A DNA stretch of 64,000 nt from Streptomyces koelreuteriae (GTDB taxonomy: Bacteria > Actinomycetota > Actinomycetes > Streptomycetales > Streptomycetaceae): contig NZ_CP075896.1 in the NCBI RefSeq assembly GCF_018604545.1, positions 372,001 to 436,000 of the forward strand, given 5' to 3'. Positions within the stretch are counted from its first letter, which is position 1, and the number at the start of each line of letters is the position of its first letter. This document shows, piece by piece, positions 17,275 to 26,252 of the stretch. Position numbers and translations under genes: made by a program. The notes under the pieces are model-generated. The model saw only the letters and a program-made list of their open reading frames with translations, was not told the origin of the DNA and ran no database searches.

Positions 17275-18019
17275 ACTTCTCTCCTCCTGGGGGGACGGAG
17301 CCTTGCCGCCGTCCGGCAGCTTCTGGGGGGCGCCTGGATGGCTGTAGGTACGCAGGGGTCGCGTGGGGCGTTCAATCGCGTTTGCAAGTGATCCCTTCGC
17401 GTCGCGGAATCAGCCAACTCCCGCTGCCCGCGCACCGACCGCTCGGTCTTCGACTGCCCTGGTCACAGCGAGGGGCCGGGGGGAGGAGTCCGGCCGGCCG
17501 AGGACGGCGCCTGGCTTGATGACGATCTTTCGGCGACGGACCTCCTGACGGACCCGCCGAACCGACACGATCCGTATCCGCGCGGAAACGGTCTGTTGCG
17601 AACACCGAGTCGAATCCCGACTTCAGCGAATCTGCACATCGAATGCTCAACCCAGTCACCAAGCGGAGGGTTATCCACAAGCGGGAGGCGCCTGTCACGC
17701 CTTTGGGGTGGGAGTGCCGGATTCGCCGCCTCCGGATGCAAGGCGTCGGATGAGCCGATGCTGTGGCGCATGTGAAGAAGTCGCCACCGAGACGTGCGCA
17801 CTCCTGCACCGATGGGTACCGCTGAGGCGCAAGTTCCCTGGTGAGACGCATGGTTGATTGGAAGCACGGACCCGCAGCGTGCTTTGATCCATCGCATCGC
17901 GGGAGCCGCTCAGGGCACTCCGGAAACGGGTGCCCGGCGCTCGCGGTCGCGGCCGTCATCTGTCCCCAGAGGGGGCCGCTCCCCCCTTATGAGATATCCA
18001 TATGAAGGGAAGTTCCACC
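17275..18019. other. Long non-coding stretch upstream of the exported peptide gene
   Basis: About 745 bases without a convincing gene. The longest minus frame (17372-17959) lacks third-position G/C bias. The right end holds a six-base-pair hairpin, AGGGGG with CCCCCT (17970-17987), just before the peptide's ribosome-binding site. The left end carries the TTG-started protease's leader. It probably contains promoters for both divergent genes and is less GC-rich than its surroundings. Confidence 0.5.
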
Positions 18020-18235
18020 ATGAACTCCACCCCCCAGGTTGAGACCGTCGAGATCGCCGACGCGCAGCTGGACGCCATCTCCGGTGGCCTGTCCGTGAAC
18101 GCCGTCAACACCGTCACCGACACGGTCGACGGCATCGCCCCGGTCTCCGGCGTCGTCGACACCGCCGTCGGCACCGTCGAGGGTGTCACCGGCCTGAACA
18201 CGGCCCCGGTCACCGGCCTGGTCTCCGGCCTCTGA
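18020..18235 (+). CDS. Double-glycine-leader exported peptide without cysteine
   Basis: A 71-residue precursor. The leader (MNSTPQVETVEIADAQLDAI) ends in Ser-Gly-Gly (21-23), the cleavage site used by C39 peptidase transporters. The product would be 48 residues, free of Cys, Lys, Arg and aromatic residues, rich in Val, Thr and Gly and net acidic. Two half-repeats are visible: TVDGIAPVSGVVDTAVG and TVEGVTGLNTAPVTGLVSG. With no Cys it cannot form lanthionines, and no modification enzyme is adjacent, so it may act unmodified. Databases often call such genes type A2 lantipeptide, which the sequence does not support. ATG at 18020 follows AAGGGAAG. It is followed by a hairpin and then by the exporter genes. 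Confidence 0.85.
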   Translation: MNSTPQVETVEIADAQLDAISGGLSVNAVNTVTDTVDGIAPVSGVVDTAVGTVEGVTGLNTAPVTGLVSGL

Positions 18236-18256
18236 TCGAGCCTTGTGCCGATGACT

Positions 18257-18283
18257 CCCGGAACCGCAGCCGGCGGTTCCGGG
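18257..18283 (+). terminator. Attenuator hairpin after the peptide gene
   Basis: A perfect ten-base-pair stem, CCCGGAACCG with CGGTTCCGGG around a seven-base loop, 21 bases after the peptide stop. It probably ends most transcripts there, letting only some reach the exporter genes. Confidence 0.75.
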
Positions 18284-18350
18284 ATCTTCGGGTTCCGTGA
18301 CCCTTTCCGTCACGGCGAAAAGAACCTCTTCTACGGGTGAGGGAAGTTCC

Positions 18351-19157
18351 TTGCAGTTCCGCCAACAGGCCCTCGCCAAGCTCCAGTCACCGGAGGAACT
18401 CGACCTCCCGGTGCGTTTCGCCCGCCCGCAGGGCTGGCTCGTGCTCTCGGTGACCGTGGTCGCGATGGCGGCCGCCTCCGTGTGGGCGGTGACCGGCTCG
18501 GTGGCCTCCACCGTCAGCGCACCCGCCATCCTCACGCACGGGCAGGGCAGCTACCTCCTCCAGAGCCCCGTCGCGGGCCAGGTCACCGCGGTCCTCGTGA
18601 AGCAGGGCGAGCAGGTGACCGCGAACTCCCCCGTGCTCAAGGTCCGTACGCCCAAGGGCGAGACCGTCGTCCGCGCGCTCGACGCGGGCCGGGTCTCCGG
18701 GCTCGCCGCGACCGTCGGGCAGATCATCCAGACCGGCGCGAACGTGGCCGCCGTCGAGAAGGTCGCCCACACCAAGGACGCGTTGTACGCGACCGTCTAC
18801 GTCCCCGCCGAGAACGCCGCCTCGATCCCCGACGACGCCTCCGTGGACCTGACCGTGCAGTCGGTGCCGACCCAGGAGTACGGCGTGCTGCGCGGCCATG
18901 TGAAGTCGGTGGACCGCGCGGCCCAGTCCCCGCAGCAGATCTCCGCGTTCCTCGGGGACAGTCAGCTCGGCGAGCAGTTCACCAAGAAGGGCAGGCCCGT
19001 GGCCGTGACGGTCCGGCTGGACAAGTCGTCCGCCACGAAGAGCGGATACAAGTGGTCGTCCGCGGACGGGCCGCCGTACAAGCTGTCCTCGATGACGATG
19101 GCCTCGGGCTCGATCCGGCTCACCGACCAGCGTCCCGTCGACTGGCTGCTGCCATGA
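18351..19157 (+). CDS. HlyD-like membrane fusion/adaptor protein for peptide export
   Basis: About 268 residues with one N-terminal membrane span (WLVLSVTVVAMAAASVWAVT, near residues 30-50). A biotinyl-lipoyl-like hairpin follows, with YLLQSPVAGQVTAVLVKQGEQV. This is the fold of HlyD-type adaptors that join an ABC transporter to the cell exterior. In Gram-positive NHLP systems it sits in the membrane and extends outward. The start is uncertain: TTG at 18351 has GAGGGAAG just upstream and gives MQFRQQAL, while GTG at 18297 would add 18 residues. The stop overlaps the next gene (ATGA). Confidence 0.83.
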   Translation: MQFRQQALAKLQSPEELDLPVRFARPQGWLVLSVTVVAMAAASVWAVTGSVASTVSAPAILTHGQGSYLLQSPVAGQVTAVLVKQGEQVTANSPVLKVRTPKGETVVRALDAGRVSGLAATVGQIIQTGANVAAVEKVAHTKDALYATVYVPAENAASIPDDASVDLTVQSVPTQEYGVLRGHVKSVDRAAQSPQQISAFLGDSQLGEQFTKKGRPVAVTVRLDKSSATKSGYKWSSADGPPYKLSSMTMASGSIRLTDQRPVDWLLP

Positions 19158-21379
19158 GCGCCACCGCACAGGAGCCCCGGAGCAGGCGCCGCGCGGCCCC
19201 GCCGAAGCGCAAGGTGCCCAAGGCCGCCGCGAAGACCGTCCGTACGCCCACCGTGCTCCAGATGGAGGCCGTCGAGTGCGGCGCCGCCTCCCTGGCGATG
19301 GTGCTCGGCCACTACGGCAAGCACGTCCCGCTGGAGGAGCTGCGCATCGCCTGCGGCGTCTCCCGCGACGGCTCGCGCGCCAGCAACCTCCTCAAGGCGG
19401 CCCGCTCCTACGGCCTGACGGCCAAGGGCATGCAGATGGACCTGGCCGCCCTCGCCGAGGTGAAGTCGCCGGCCGTCCTGTTCTGGGAGTTCAACCACTA
19501 CGTCGTCTACGACGGCATGGGCCGCCGCTTCGGCCGCCGCGGCGTCTACATCAACGACCCCGGCAAGGGCCGCCGCTTCGTCCCGATGGAGGACTTCGAC
19601 GGCAGCTTCACCGGTGTCGTGCTGGTCATGGAGCCCGGCGAGGACTTCACCCGGGGCGGCCGCAAGCCCGGCGTCCTCGGCGCGATGCCCGCCCGGCTGC
19701 GCGGCACCGCGGGCACGATGCCCGCCGCGGTGCTCTCCAGCCTGCTGCTGGTGGCGGTCGGCGCGGCGGTGCCCGCGCTCAGCCGCACCTACATCGACGA
19801 GTTCCTGATCGGCAACCAGACCTCGCTGCTCGGTGTGCTGTTCGCGTCGATGGGCGCGTGCGTGCTGCTCACCGTCGTGCTGACCTGGCTCCAGCAGGCC
19901 AATCTGCTGCACGGCCGCATCATCTCCTCCACCCTGTCCAGCGCCCGCTTCCTGCGGCATCTGCTGCGGCTGCCGGTGACGTTCTTCTCCCAGCGCAGCC
20001 CGGCCGACCTCGTACAGCGCCTGCAGTCCAACGACGCGGTCGCCGAGACCCTGTCCCGCGACCTCGCGGCGGCGGGCGTGGACGCCATCGTGGTCGTCCT
20101 GTACGCGGTGCTGCTGTACACCTACGACCCGCAGCTCACCTTCGTCGGCATCAGCGTGGCACTGCTGAACATCGTGGCGATGCGGGTGGTCGTACGGCTG
20201 CGCGCGACCCGGACGGCGAAGCTGCGCGCCGACACCGCCCGGCTCACCAACACCGCCTACACCGGTCTTCAGCTCATCGAGACGATGAAGGCGACCGGCG
20301 GCGAGGACGGCTACTTCCGCAAGTGGGCCGGGCAGCACGCCACCACGCTGGAGGAGCAGCAGCGGCTCGGTGTGCCGAGTGCCTGGCTGGGCGTGGTCGC
20401 GCCGACCCTGGCCACCCTCAACAGCGGGCTCATCCTCTGGATCGGCGGTATGCGGGCGGTCGAGGGCCATATCTCGGTCGGCCTGCTGGTCGCCTTCCAG
20501 GCCTTGGTCGCCCGGTTCACGGCCCCGCTGACCCGGCTCAACGGCGTCGCGGGCCGCATCCAGGACTTCGCGGCCGACGTGGCCCGGCTGAAGGACGTGG
20601 AGAACTTCAAGGCCGACCCGCTCTACGGGCGGCCCGATTCCGGCGAGTCGACGCGCCGGCTCCAGGGCCATGTCGAGCTGGAGAACATCACCTTCGGCTA
20701 CAGCCCGCTCGACAAGCCGCTGCTCACGGGCTTCGACCTGACGGTCGGGCCGGGGCGGCAGGTCGCGCTGGTCGGCGGTTCCGGCAGCGGCAAGTCCACG
20801 GTGTCGAGGCTGATCTCCGGCCTGTACGCGCCGTGGGAGGGCGTGATCCGCATCGACGGGCAGCGCATCGACGACATTCCGCGCGGGGCGCTGGCCGCCT
20901 CCGTCTCCTTCGTCGACCAGGACGTGTTCCTCTTCGAGGGCACCGTCCGCGACAACGTGGCGCTGTGGGACCCCTCCATCCCGGACGACGCGGTGGAGGA
21001 CGCGCTGCGGGACGCCGCCCTGTACGACGTGATCACCCGCCGTCCCGGCGGCATCCACAGCAAGGTCGAGCAGGACGGCCGCAACTTCTCCGGCGGGCAG
21101 CGCCAGCGGCTGGAGATCGCGCGGGCGCTGGTGCGCCGGCCGAGCATCCTGGTGCTCGACGAGGTGACGAGCGCGCTGGACGCGGAGACCGAACTGGTCG
21201 TGATGGACAACCTGCGCCGGCGCGGCTGTGCCTGCGTGGTGATCGCGCACCGGCTCAGCACCGTGCGCGACAGCGACGAGATCGTCGTCCTGGAGCACGG
21301 CACGGTCGTGGAGCGGGGACGGCACGAGGAGCTGGTGGCGCGCGGCGGCGCGTACGCCACGCTGGTCAGGGAGCGGTGA
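19154..21379 (+). CDS. C39 peptidase-containing ABC transporter (NHLP export peptidase/permease/ATPase)
   Basis: A 741-residue PCAT. The N-terminal C39 peptidase has the full catalytic set: Cys42 in VECGAASLAM, His115 in FNHYVVYDG and Asp135 in INDPGKG. It should cut the leader after Gly-Gly. A six-helix transmembrane domain (about 170-450) precedes an ATPase with Walker A GGSGSGKSTVSRL, signature FSGGQRQRLEIARAL and Walker B ILVLDEVTSALD. It begins inside the stop of the adaptor gene and ends one base before the next exporter gene. It processes and exports the peptide encoded at 18020 by context. Confidence 0.94.
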   Translation: MSATAQEPRSRRRAAPPKRKVPKAAAKTVRTPTVLQMEAVECGAASLAMVLGHYGKHVPLEELRIACGVSRDGSRASNLLKAARSYGLTAKGMQMDLAALAEVKSPAVLFWEFNHYVVYDGMGRRFGRRGVYINDPGKGRRFVPMEDFDGSFTGVVLVMEPGEDFTRGGRKPGVLGAMPARLRGTAGTMPAAVLSSLLLVAVGAAVPALSRTYIDEFLIGNQTSLLGVLFASMGACVLLTVVLTWLQQANLLHGRIISSTLSSARFLRHLLRLPVTFFSQRSPADLVQRLQSNDAVAETLSRDLAAAGVDAIVVVLYAVLLYTYDPQLTFVGISVALLNIVAMRVVVRLRATRTAKLRADTARLTNTAYTGLQLIETMKATGGEDGYFRKWAGQHATTLEEQQRLGVPSAWLGVVAPTLATLNSGLILWIGGMRAVEGHISVGLLVAFQALVARFTAPLTRLNGVAGRIQDFAADVARLKDVENFKADPLYGRPDSGESTRRLQGHVELENITFGYSPLDKPLLTGFDLTVGPGRQVALVGGSGSGKSTVSRLISGLYAPWEGVIRIDGQRIDDIPRGALAASVSFVDQDVFLFEGTVRDNVALWDPSIPDDAVEDALRDAALYDVITRRPGGIHSKVEQDGRNFSGGQRQRLEIARALVRRPSILVLDEVTSALDAETELVVMDNLRRRGCACVVIAHRLSTVRDSDEIVVLEHGTVVERGRHEELVARGGAYATLVRER

Positions 21380-21380
21380 G

Positions 21381-24203
21381 ATGACGACCGTTCAGGGACA
21401 TGAGGGCGACCTCGTCCTGGGCGCCTTCGGGCAGATGGGCTCGCGCATCGACTGCGCCGGGTTCAACCGTCTCGACCTGGAGGGGCCGCAGGTGCTGTGG
21501 CTCGTCGTCTCCGGCGCCGTGGACCTGTTCGCGGTGGACGCCGGCGAGCAGGGCCACTGGCATCACCTGGGACGTCTCGAGCCGGGCTCGCTGGTACTCG
21601 GACCGGTGCCGGGCCCGCAGCACACGCTGGTGGCCCGCCCGCTGCGGGACTGCGTGGTGCACCGCATCGGCCTGCGCGAGCTGTACCAGCCCGCCGACAC
21701 CGCGACCTGGTCGTACGACGAGTACGGCAATCCGCAGTACGTGCCGCCGACGACGTCTCCGCTGGAGTACGCGCTAGCCCTGGGCGTCGGCCGCAGTCTG
21801 TCCATCCTGTTCCAGGCGCCGATGGCGACCGAGCGGGCCGCGGCGCCCACGGACGACGACGTGTTCTGGATGCAGGTGCCGCCGGGCAGCGTGCAGTACG
21901 GCTCGCTGTACGGCGCGGAGGCCGCGGCCGATCTGCTGATGGACCCGGGCCTGTGGCAGAGCATGGTCGACCAGCAGTACCGGCTGCTGACCACGCTGGA
22001 CCGCTGGATCGAGCAGCTGGAGCGCACCCACGAGACGCGCACGGCCGAGGGCATCAAGGCCGGTGAGGCGGTCCGCGCCCAGGCCGACCAGACGCTGCTG
22101 GCCTCCATCGGCAAGCGGTCCTCGAAGCGGACCACCTCGGCGGACGCCGACGCCTCGTACGCGGCGTGCAGGCTGGTCGGCCAGGCGGCCGGGATCAAAC
22201 TCACCGAGCCCACCCAGAAGGGCACCGGCGGCGACCGCCTCGACCCGGTCGAGCAGGTCGCGCTGGCCTCCCGGGTCCGTACCCGGGCCGTGCGCCTGGA
22301 CGGCCGCTGGTGGCGGGACAACGTCGGGCCGCTGGTCGGTCACCGGGCCCTGTCGGGTGCGCCGGTGGCATTGCTGTGGCGGCGCGGCGGATATGTCGCC
22401 GTCCATCCGTCCACCGGGCGTGAGACGCCCGTCGAGAAGGCCAACGCGGACGAGTTCGAGCCGCGTGCGGTGATGTTCTACCGTCCGCTTCCCGAGCGGG
22501 GGCTCAGCCCGCTCGGGCTGCTGCGGTTCTGTATGCAGGGCATGCGCGGCGACCTGACCGGTCTGCTGCTGAGCGGCCTGGTGACGGTGGCGATCGGCGC
22601 GATGGTGCCCATCGCGACGGGCAAGGTGCTCGGCGAGTTCGTGCCGAAGGCGCAGACGAACCTGATCGTGCAGGTGTGCCTGGCGGTGATGCTCAGCAGC
22701 GTGGTGGCGGCGGCCTTCATGCTGTTGCAGAACCTCACCATCCTGCGCATCGAGGGCCGGATCGAGGCCACGCTCCAGCCGGCCGTGTGGGACCGGCTGC
22801 TGAGACTGCCGACGCGGTTCTTCACCGAGCGCTCCACCGGCGAGTTGGCCAGCGCGGCCATGGGCATCAGCTCGATCCGCCGGCTGCTGGCGGGAGTCGG
22901 GCCGACGGTCGCCCAGTCGGTGACCATCGGGGCGATGAACCTGGGGCTGCTGCTGTGGTTCAGCGTGCCGATGGCGATGGCCGCGATCGGCATGCTCGTC
23001 GTCATCGCGGCCGTGTTCCTGGGGCTCGGACTGTGGCAGGTGCGCTGGCAGCGGCGGCTGGTGGTGCTCTCCAACAAGCTGAACAACCAGGCCTTCCAGA
23101 CCCTGCGCGGTCTGCCCAAGCTGCGGGTGGCCGCCGCCGAGAACTACGCGTACGCCGCGTGGGCGTCGGAGTTCGCGCGCAGCCGTGAGCTCCAGCAGAA
23201 GGTCGGGCGCATCAAGAACCTCTCGACGGTGCTGGGCGCGGTGTATCTGCCGCTGTGCACGCTGCTGATGTTCATGCTGCTGGCCGGCCCGGCCCGGGGT
23301 TCGATGTCGGCGGCCGCGTTCCTCACCTTCAACACCTCGGTGACGATGGTGCTGACCGCCGTCACCCAGCTGACCGGCTCGTTCGTCTCCGCGGTGGCGG
23401 CGCTGCCGTTGTTCGAGGAGATCAGGCCGGTGCTGGACGCGACGCCGGAGGTGCGCGTCGCGAGCACCCGGCCGGGTCCGCTGTCGGGCGCGATCGAGGC
23501 CCGGCGGGTGTCCTTCCGGTACTCGGACGACGGTCCGCTGATCCTGGACGAGGTGTCGTTCGAGGTGAAGCCGGGCGAGTTCGTCGCGGTCGTCGGCCCC
23601 AGCGGCTGCGGCAAGTCGACGCTGCTGCGCCTGCTGATCGGCTTCGACCGGCCGCTGTCGGGCAGCGTGCTGTACGACGGGCAGGACCTGGGGGCTCTCG
23701 ACCAGTCGGCGGTGCGCCGCCAGTGCGGTGTGGTGCTCCAGCACGCGCAGCCGTTCACCGGCTCGATCCTGGACGTCATCTGCGGGACCGAGCCGTACAC
23801 GCCGGAGGAGGCGATGGCGGCGGCCGAGATGGCGGGCCTGGCCGAGGACATCAAGCGGATGCCGATGGGGCTGCACACCATCGTCTCGGGCAGCGGCGCG
23901 GTCTCCGGCGGTCAGCGTCAGCGGCTGATGATCGCGCAGGCGCTGATCCGCCGGCCGCGGATCCTCTTCTTCGACGAGGCGACCAGTGCCCTCGACAACG
24001 AGACGCAGCGCACGGTCATCGAGAGCACCAAGGCGCTCAACGCGAGCCGGGTCGTCATCGCGCACCGGCTGTCCACGGTGATGGACGCCGACCGGGTCGT
24101 GGTGATGGAGGACGGCAAGGTCATCCAGCAGGGCCCGCCCGCTCAGCTGCTCGCCGACACCAGCGGCCGGCTGCACGAGCTGGTGCGGCGCCAGATGGCG
24201 TGA
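21381..24203 (+). CDS. NHLP-type bacteriocin export ABC transporter permease/ATPase
   Basis: A 940-residue transporter lacking a C39 domain. Residues 1 to about 370 form an extra cytoplasmic region, with a cyclic-nucleotide-binding-like beta fold at the start, typical of the second NHLP exporter subunit. The transmembrane domain is about 385-650. The ATPase has Walker A GPSGCGKSTLLRL, signature VSGGQRQRLMIAQAL and Walker B ILFFDEATSALD. It probably pairs with the C39 transporter as a heterodimer. The last gene of the peptide/adaptor/exporter run; the next gene is convergent with only four bases between stops. Confidence 0.9.
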   Translation: MTTVQGHEGDLVLGAFGQMGSRIDCAGFNRLDLEGPQVLWLVVSGAVDLFAVDAGEQGHWHHLGRLEPGSLVLGPVPGPQHTLVARPLRDCVVHRIGLRELYQPADTATWSYDEYGNPQYVPPTTSPLEYALALGVGRSLSILFQAPMATERAAAPTDDDVFWMQVPPGSVQYGSLYGAEAAADLLMDPGLWQSMVDQQYRLLTTLDRWIEQLERTHETRTAEGIKAGEAVRAQADQTLLASIGKRSSKRTTSADADASYAACRLVGQAAGIKLTEPTQKGTGGDRLDPVEQVALASRVRTRAVRLDGRWWRDNVGPLVGHRALSGAPVALLWRRGGYVAVHPSTGRETPVEKANADEFEPRAVMFYRPLPERGLSPLGLLRFCMQGMRGDLTGLLLSGLVTVAIGAMVPIATGKVLGEFVPKAQTNLIVQVCLAVMLSSVVAAAFMLLQNLTILRIEGRIEATLQPAVWDRLLRLPTRFFTERSTGELASAAMGISSIRRLLAGVGPTVAQSVTIGAMNLGLLLWFSVPMAMAAIGMLVVIAAVFLGLGLWQVRWQRRLVVLSNKLNNQAFQTLRGLPKLRVAAAENYAYAAWASEFARSRELQQKVGRIKNLSTVLGAVYLPLCTLLMFMLLAGPARGSMSAAAFLTFNTSVTMVLTAVTQLTGSFVSAVAALPLFEEIRPVLDATPEVRVASTRPGPLSGAIEARRVSFRYSDDGPLILDEVSFEVKPGEFVAVVGPSGCGKSTLLRLLIGFDRPLSGSVLYDGQDLGALDQSAVRRQCGVVLQHAQPFTGSILDVICGTEPYTPEEAMAAAEMAGLAEDIKRMPMGLHTIVSGSGAVSGGQRQRLMIAQALIRRPRILFFDEATSALDNETQRTVIESTKALNASRVVIAHRLSTVMDADRVVVMEDGKVIQQGPPAQLLADTSGRLHELVRRQMA

Positions 24204-24207
24204 GAGG

Positions 24208-24735
24208 TCACTCCGCCCCGGGCACCGGGGCGCCGGAGGGCACCCCGGCCGCTACATAGGCGGCGTACAGCTCCCGCCAGGGCGCGTCGGCCCCGGCGTG
24301 CGGACCGGCGGGACGCTCGCCGCGCGCCCTGGCGTCCAGGGCGGTCAGGCACACCTCCCAGCCGGCGCCGTTGCGGGCTGCGGAATCCTGGGCCTGGAGG
24401 ACGTTGGTGAGCGTGAGTCGGGTGCGCTTGTCCTCGGTCTCCTCCAAGTCGAAGCGCAGTTCGTCCCCGCCCCACTCGAACGACAGGTGCCGGGGCGGGT
24501 CGACGGCGACGACCCGGCCCGTGGAGTCCGCCATGTGCGGGTCGCCGCTGAACCTGACCGTGCCGCCGGGGCGCAGCTCGATCTCGGCGCGGGAGGGGAA
24601 CCAGCGTTCCAGTTCGTCCGGGTCGGTCACGAACTGCCAGACGCGGTCGACGGGGTGGTCGTAGGTGCGGGTGAAGCGGACGGCGGGGCGGCCGTCGTCC
24701 AGGGTCAGATAGGTGCCGGTGAGTTCGGCTGCCAT
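24208..24735 (-). CDS. SRPBCC (AHSA1-like) protein
   Basis: A 175-residue START-like protein. FTRTYDHPVDRVWQFVTDPDELERW is the AHSA1 opening signature (about residues 20-45, shown here as a landmark of family identity), followed by beta-strand segments ending in WEVCLTALD. Proteins of this kind bind hydrophobic ligands. It is the second gene of an ArsR-SRPBCC operon, six bases after the ArsR stop, a common pairing in which the regulator controls its own partner. Ligand unknown. Confidence 0.85.
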   Translation of the reverse strand: MAAELTGTYLTLDDGRPAVRFTRTYDHPVDRVWQFVTDPDELERWFPSRAEIELRPGGTVRFSGDPHMADSTGRVVAVDPPRHLSFEWGGDELRFDLEETEDKRTRLTLTNVLQAQDSAARNGAGWEVCLTALDARARGERPAGPHAGADAPWRELYAAYVAAGVPSGAPVPGAE

Positions 24736-24741
24736 GGCGGA

Positions 24742-25083
24742 TCAGTCCTTCGGTGCGGGTGGTTCCGTGGTGTCCGGCGTCTCGTCGAGGCGGCGTCCCA
24801 GCACGTCGAGGCGCTCGTTCCAGAGCGCGCGGTACGGGGCGAGCCAGGCGTCGAGCGCGGCGATCGGGCCCGGGTCGAGGGCGTAGACACGGCGCTGCGC
24901 GTCCTGCCGGACCCGGACGAGTCCTGCCTCTCTCAGCACTTTCAGGTGCTTGGAGGTGCTCGGCTGGCTCAGTCCGCACGCCTCGACGATCTCACCGACG
25001 GCCCGGGGCCGCTCCAGGAGCAGCGCGACGATGGCCCGCCGGTGGGGGTCGGCGAGGGCGGTCCAGAGGGCGGCGTCGGACAT
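24742..25083 (-). CDS. ArsR-family transcriptional regulator
   Basis: A 113-residue winged-helix repressor. ALADPHRRAIVALLLERPRA and SQPSTSKHLKVLREAGLV are the characteristic helix-turn-helix segments, at about residues 8-65. There is no CxC metal motif, so it is not a classical arsenic/metal sensor; it belongs to the group that travels with AHSA1-type genes. It starts 133 bases from the divergent Ppx-like gene, and inverted repeats in that gap could be its operator. Confidence 0.9.
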   Translation of the reverse strand: MSDAALWTALADPHRRAIVALLLERPRAVGEIVEACGLSQPSTSKHLKVLREAGLVRVRQDAQRRVYALDPGPIAALDAWLAPYRALWNERLDVLGRRLDETPDTTEPPAPKD

Positions 25084-25107
25084 GCCTCCAATATGCCTCT
25101 GCCGTTA

Positions 25108-25125
25108 TATTCCAGTCAAGGAATA
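25108..25125. promoter_or_regulatory. Inverted repeat, candidate ArsR operator
   Basis: TATTCC-N6-GGAATA with perfect six-base arms, 25 bases before the ArsR start. A second AATAT-N12-ATATT repeat overlaps it at 25090-25111. AT-rich dyads are rare here, and their place near the regulator start suggests autoregulation. Confidence 0.5.
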
Positions 25126-25216
25126 CGACCAGGGTGCCCGTGTCCGATGGCATGACTTCGCCGCACTGCGCGCACAACTTCCGTTGCTCCGCCGCGTAAT
25201 TGGGTACCCCCGCTCC

Positions 25217-26227
25217 ATGCGAATCAGCGTGGTGGATGTGGGATCGAAGACGGTCAGACTGGTCGTCGCGGACGCTCAGGACGGTGTGCCGCTGCCGGTG
25301 CACACCTCCAAGTGGCGACTCAGGCTGTCCGAACAGGTCGCACCGGGGGAACCCATCCCTGAGCAGGCGGTCGGGCAACTCGTCGACGCGGTCGCCGAGG
25401 CGGGCCGGACCGCCACCCGGTGGGGTGCGGCCGGTCCGCTCGCCTTCGCGACGGCCGTGGTGCGCAACGCGCCGAACCGGGACGAGGTGCTGCACATCGT
25501 CCGCGCCCGTACCGGCATGGAGCTGTGCACCCTGCCGGGTGAGGTCGAGGCCGAGCTGACGTTTCTCGGGGCCCGGCGCTGGATGGGCTGGCGGTCGGGG
25601 CCGCTGGCCCTGCTCGACATCGGCGGCGGATCACTGGAAGTCGCCTTCGGACGCGGCCGGTTGCCCGACTTCGTGGCGTCGCTGCCGCTGGGCGCGGGGC
25701 GGCTCACCCACGAGTTCTTCGAGGAGGAGGACCCGCCGTCGCCGGAGCTGGTGCGGGCGCTGCGCCGCAGGGTCCGCCATCAGCTGCGGGACGTCGCGGC
25801 ACGGATCCGCTGGGAGGGGCCGCGTACCGCGGTCGCCACCTCCCGTACCTTTCAGCAGCTGGGCCGGCTGTGCGGCGCCGCGCCCGGACGCCACGGCCCG
25901 TTCGTGGACCGGGAGCTGCACCGCGCGGGGCTGCGGGAGGCGATCACGACACTGTCCGCCCTGCCCGCCTCCGAACGCGCGCGCCTGCCCGGTATCTCCG
26001 CGCCTCGGGCCGCGCAGAGCCTGGCCGGCGCGGTGGTCGCGCACACCGCGATGAAGCTGACGGGCATCAGATCCGTCACGGTCTGCCCCTGGGCGATCCG
26101 CGAGGGCGTGCTGCTGCGGCACATCGAGGACGGTCCGTCCTGGTGGGCGGAGGTGACCCGCCGCAACGAGGAGGCCGCCCCTCCTGACCCGGTGCCGCTG
26201 CGCATCGCCGCCGCCGCGGCCCACTGA
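25217..26227 (+). CDS. Ppx/GppA-family phosphatase-like protein
   Basis: A 336-residue ASKHA-fold protein. VVDVGSKTVRLVVADA (about 5-20) is the phosphate 1 loop of exopolyphosphatase/guanosine pentaphosphatase, and LLDIGGGSLEVAFG (about 134-147) is phosphate 2. Most of the family has DxGSNS in the first loop; here it is DVGSKT, which is common in the second actinobacterial paralog. The enzyme should act on polyphosphate or pppGpp, though activity in this subgroup is less certain. ATG at 25217 is favoured because it starts the fold; the reading frame is open further upstream without conserved sequence. Confidence 0.85.
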   Translation: MRISVVDVGSKTVRLVVADAQDGVPLPVHTSKWRLRLSEQVAPGEPIPEQAVGQLVDAVAEAGRTATRWGAAGPLAFATAVVRNAPNRDEVLHIVRARTGMELCTLPGEVEAELTFLGARRWMGWRSGPLALLDIGGGSLEVAFGRGRLPDFVASLPLGAGRLTHEFFEEEDPPSPELVRALRRRVRHQLRDVAARIRWEGPRTAVATSRTFQQLGRLCGAAPGRHGPFVDRELHRAGLREAITTLSALPASERARLPGISAPRAAQSLAGAVVAHTAMKLTGIRSVTVCPWAIREGVLLRHIEDGPSWWAEVTRRNEEAAPPDPVPLRIAAAAAH

Positions 26228-26252
26228 TCACAGAACGCGGAGAGGAAACCCC

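Noticed and set aside
14365..17391. 1008-codon plus-strand open frame
   Set aside because: Shadow of the phosphatase and of the antisense protease; its sequence is low-complexity without any domain.
17372..17959. 195-codon minus-strand open frame
   Set aside because: Third positions are not G/C-rich, there is no ribosome-binding site and the protein resembles nothing.
18020..18235. Calling the exported peptide a lanthipeptide
   Set aside because: It has no cysteine, and no lanthionine synthetase is adjacent; the ram synthetase serves RamS, whose leader differs.
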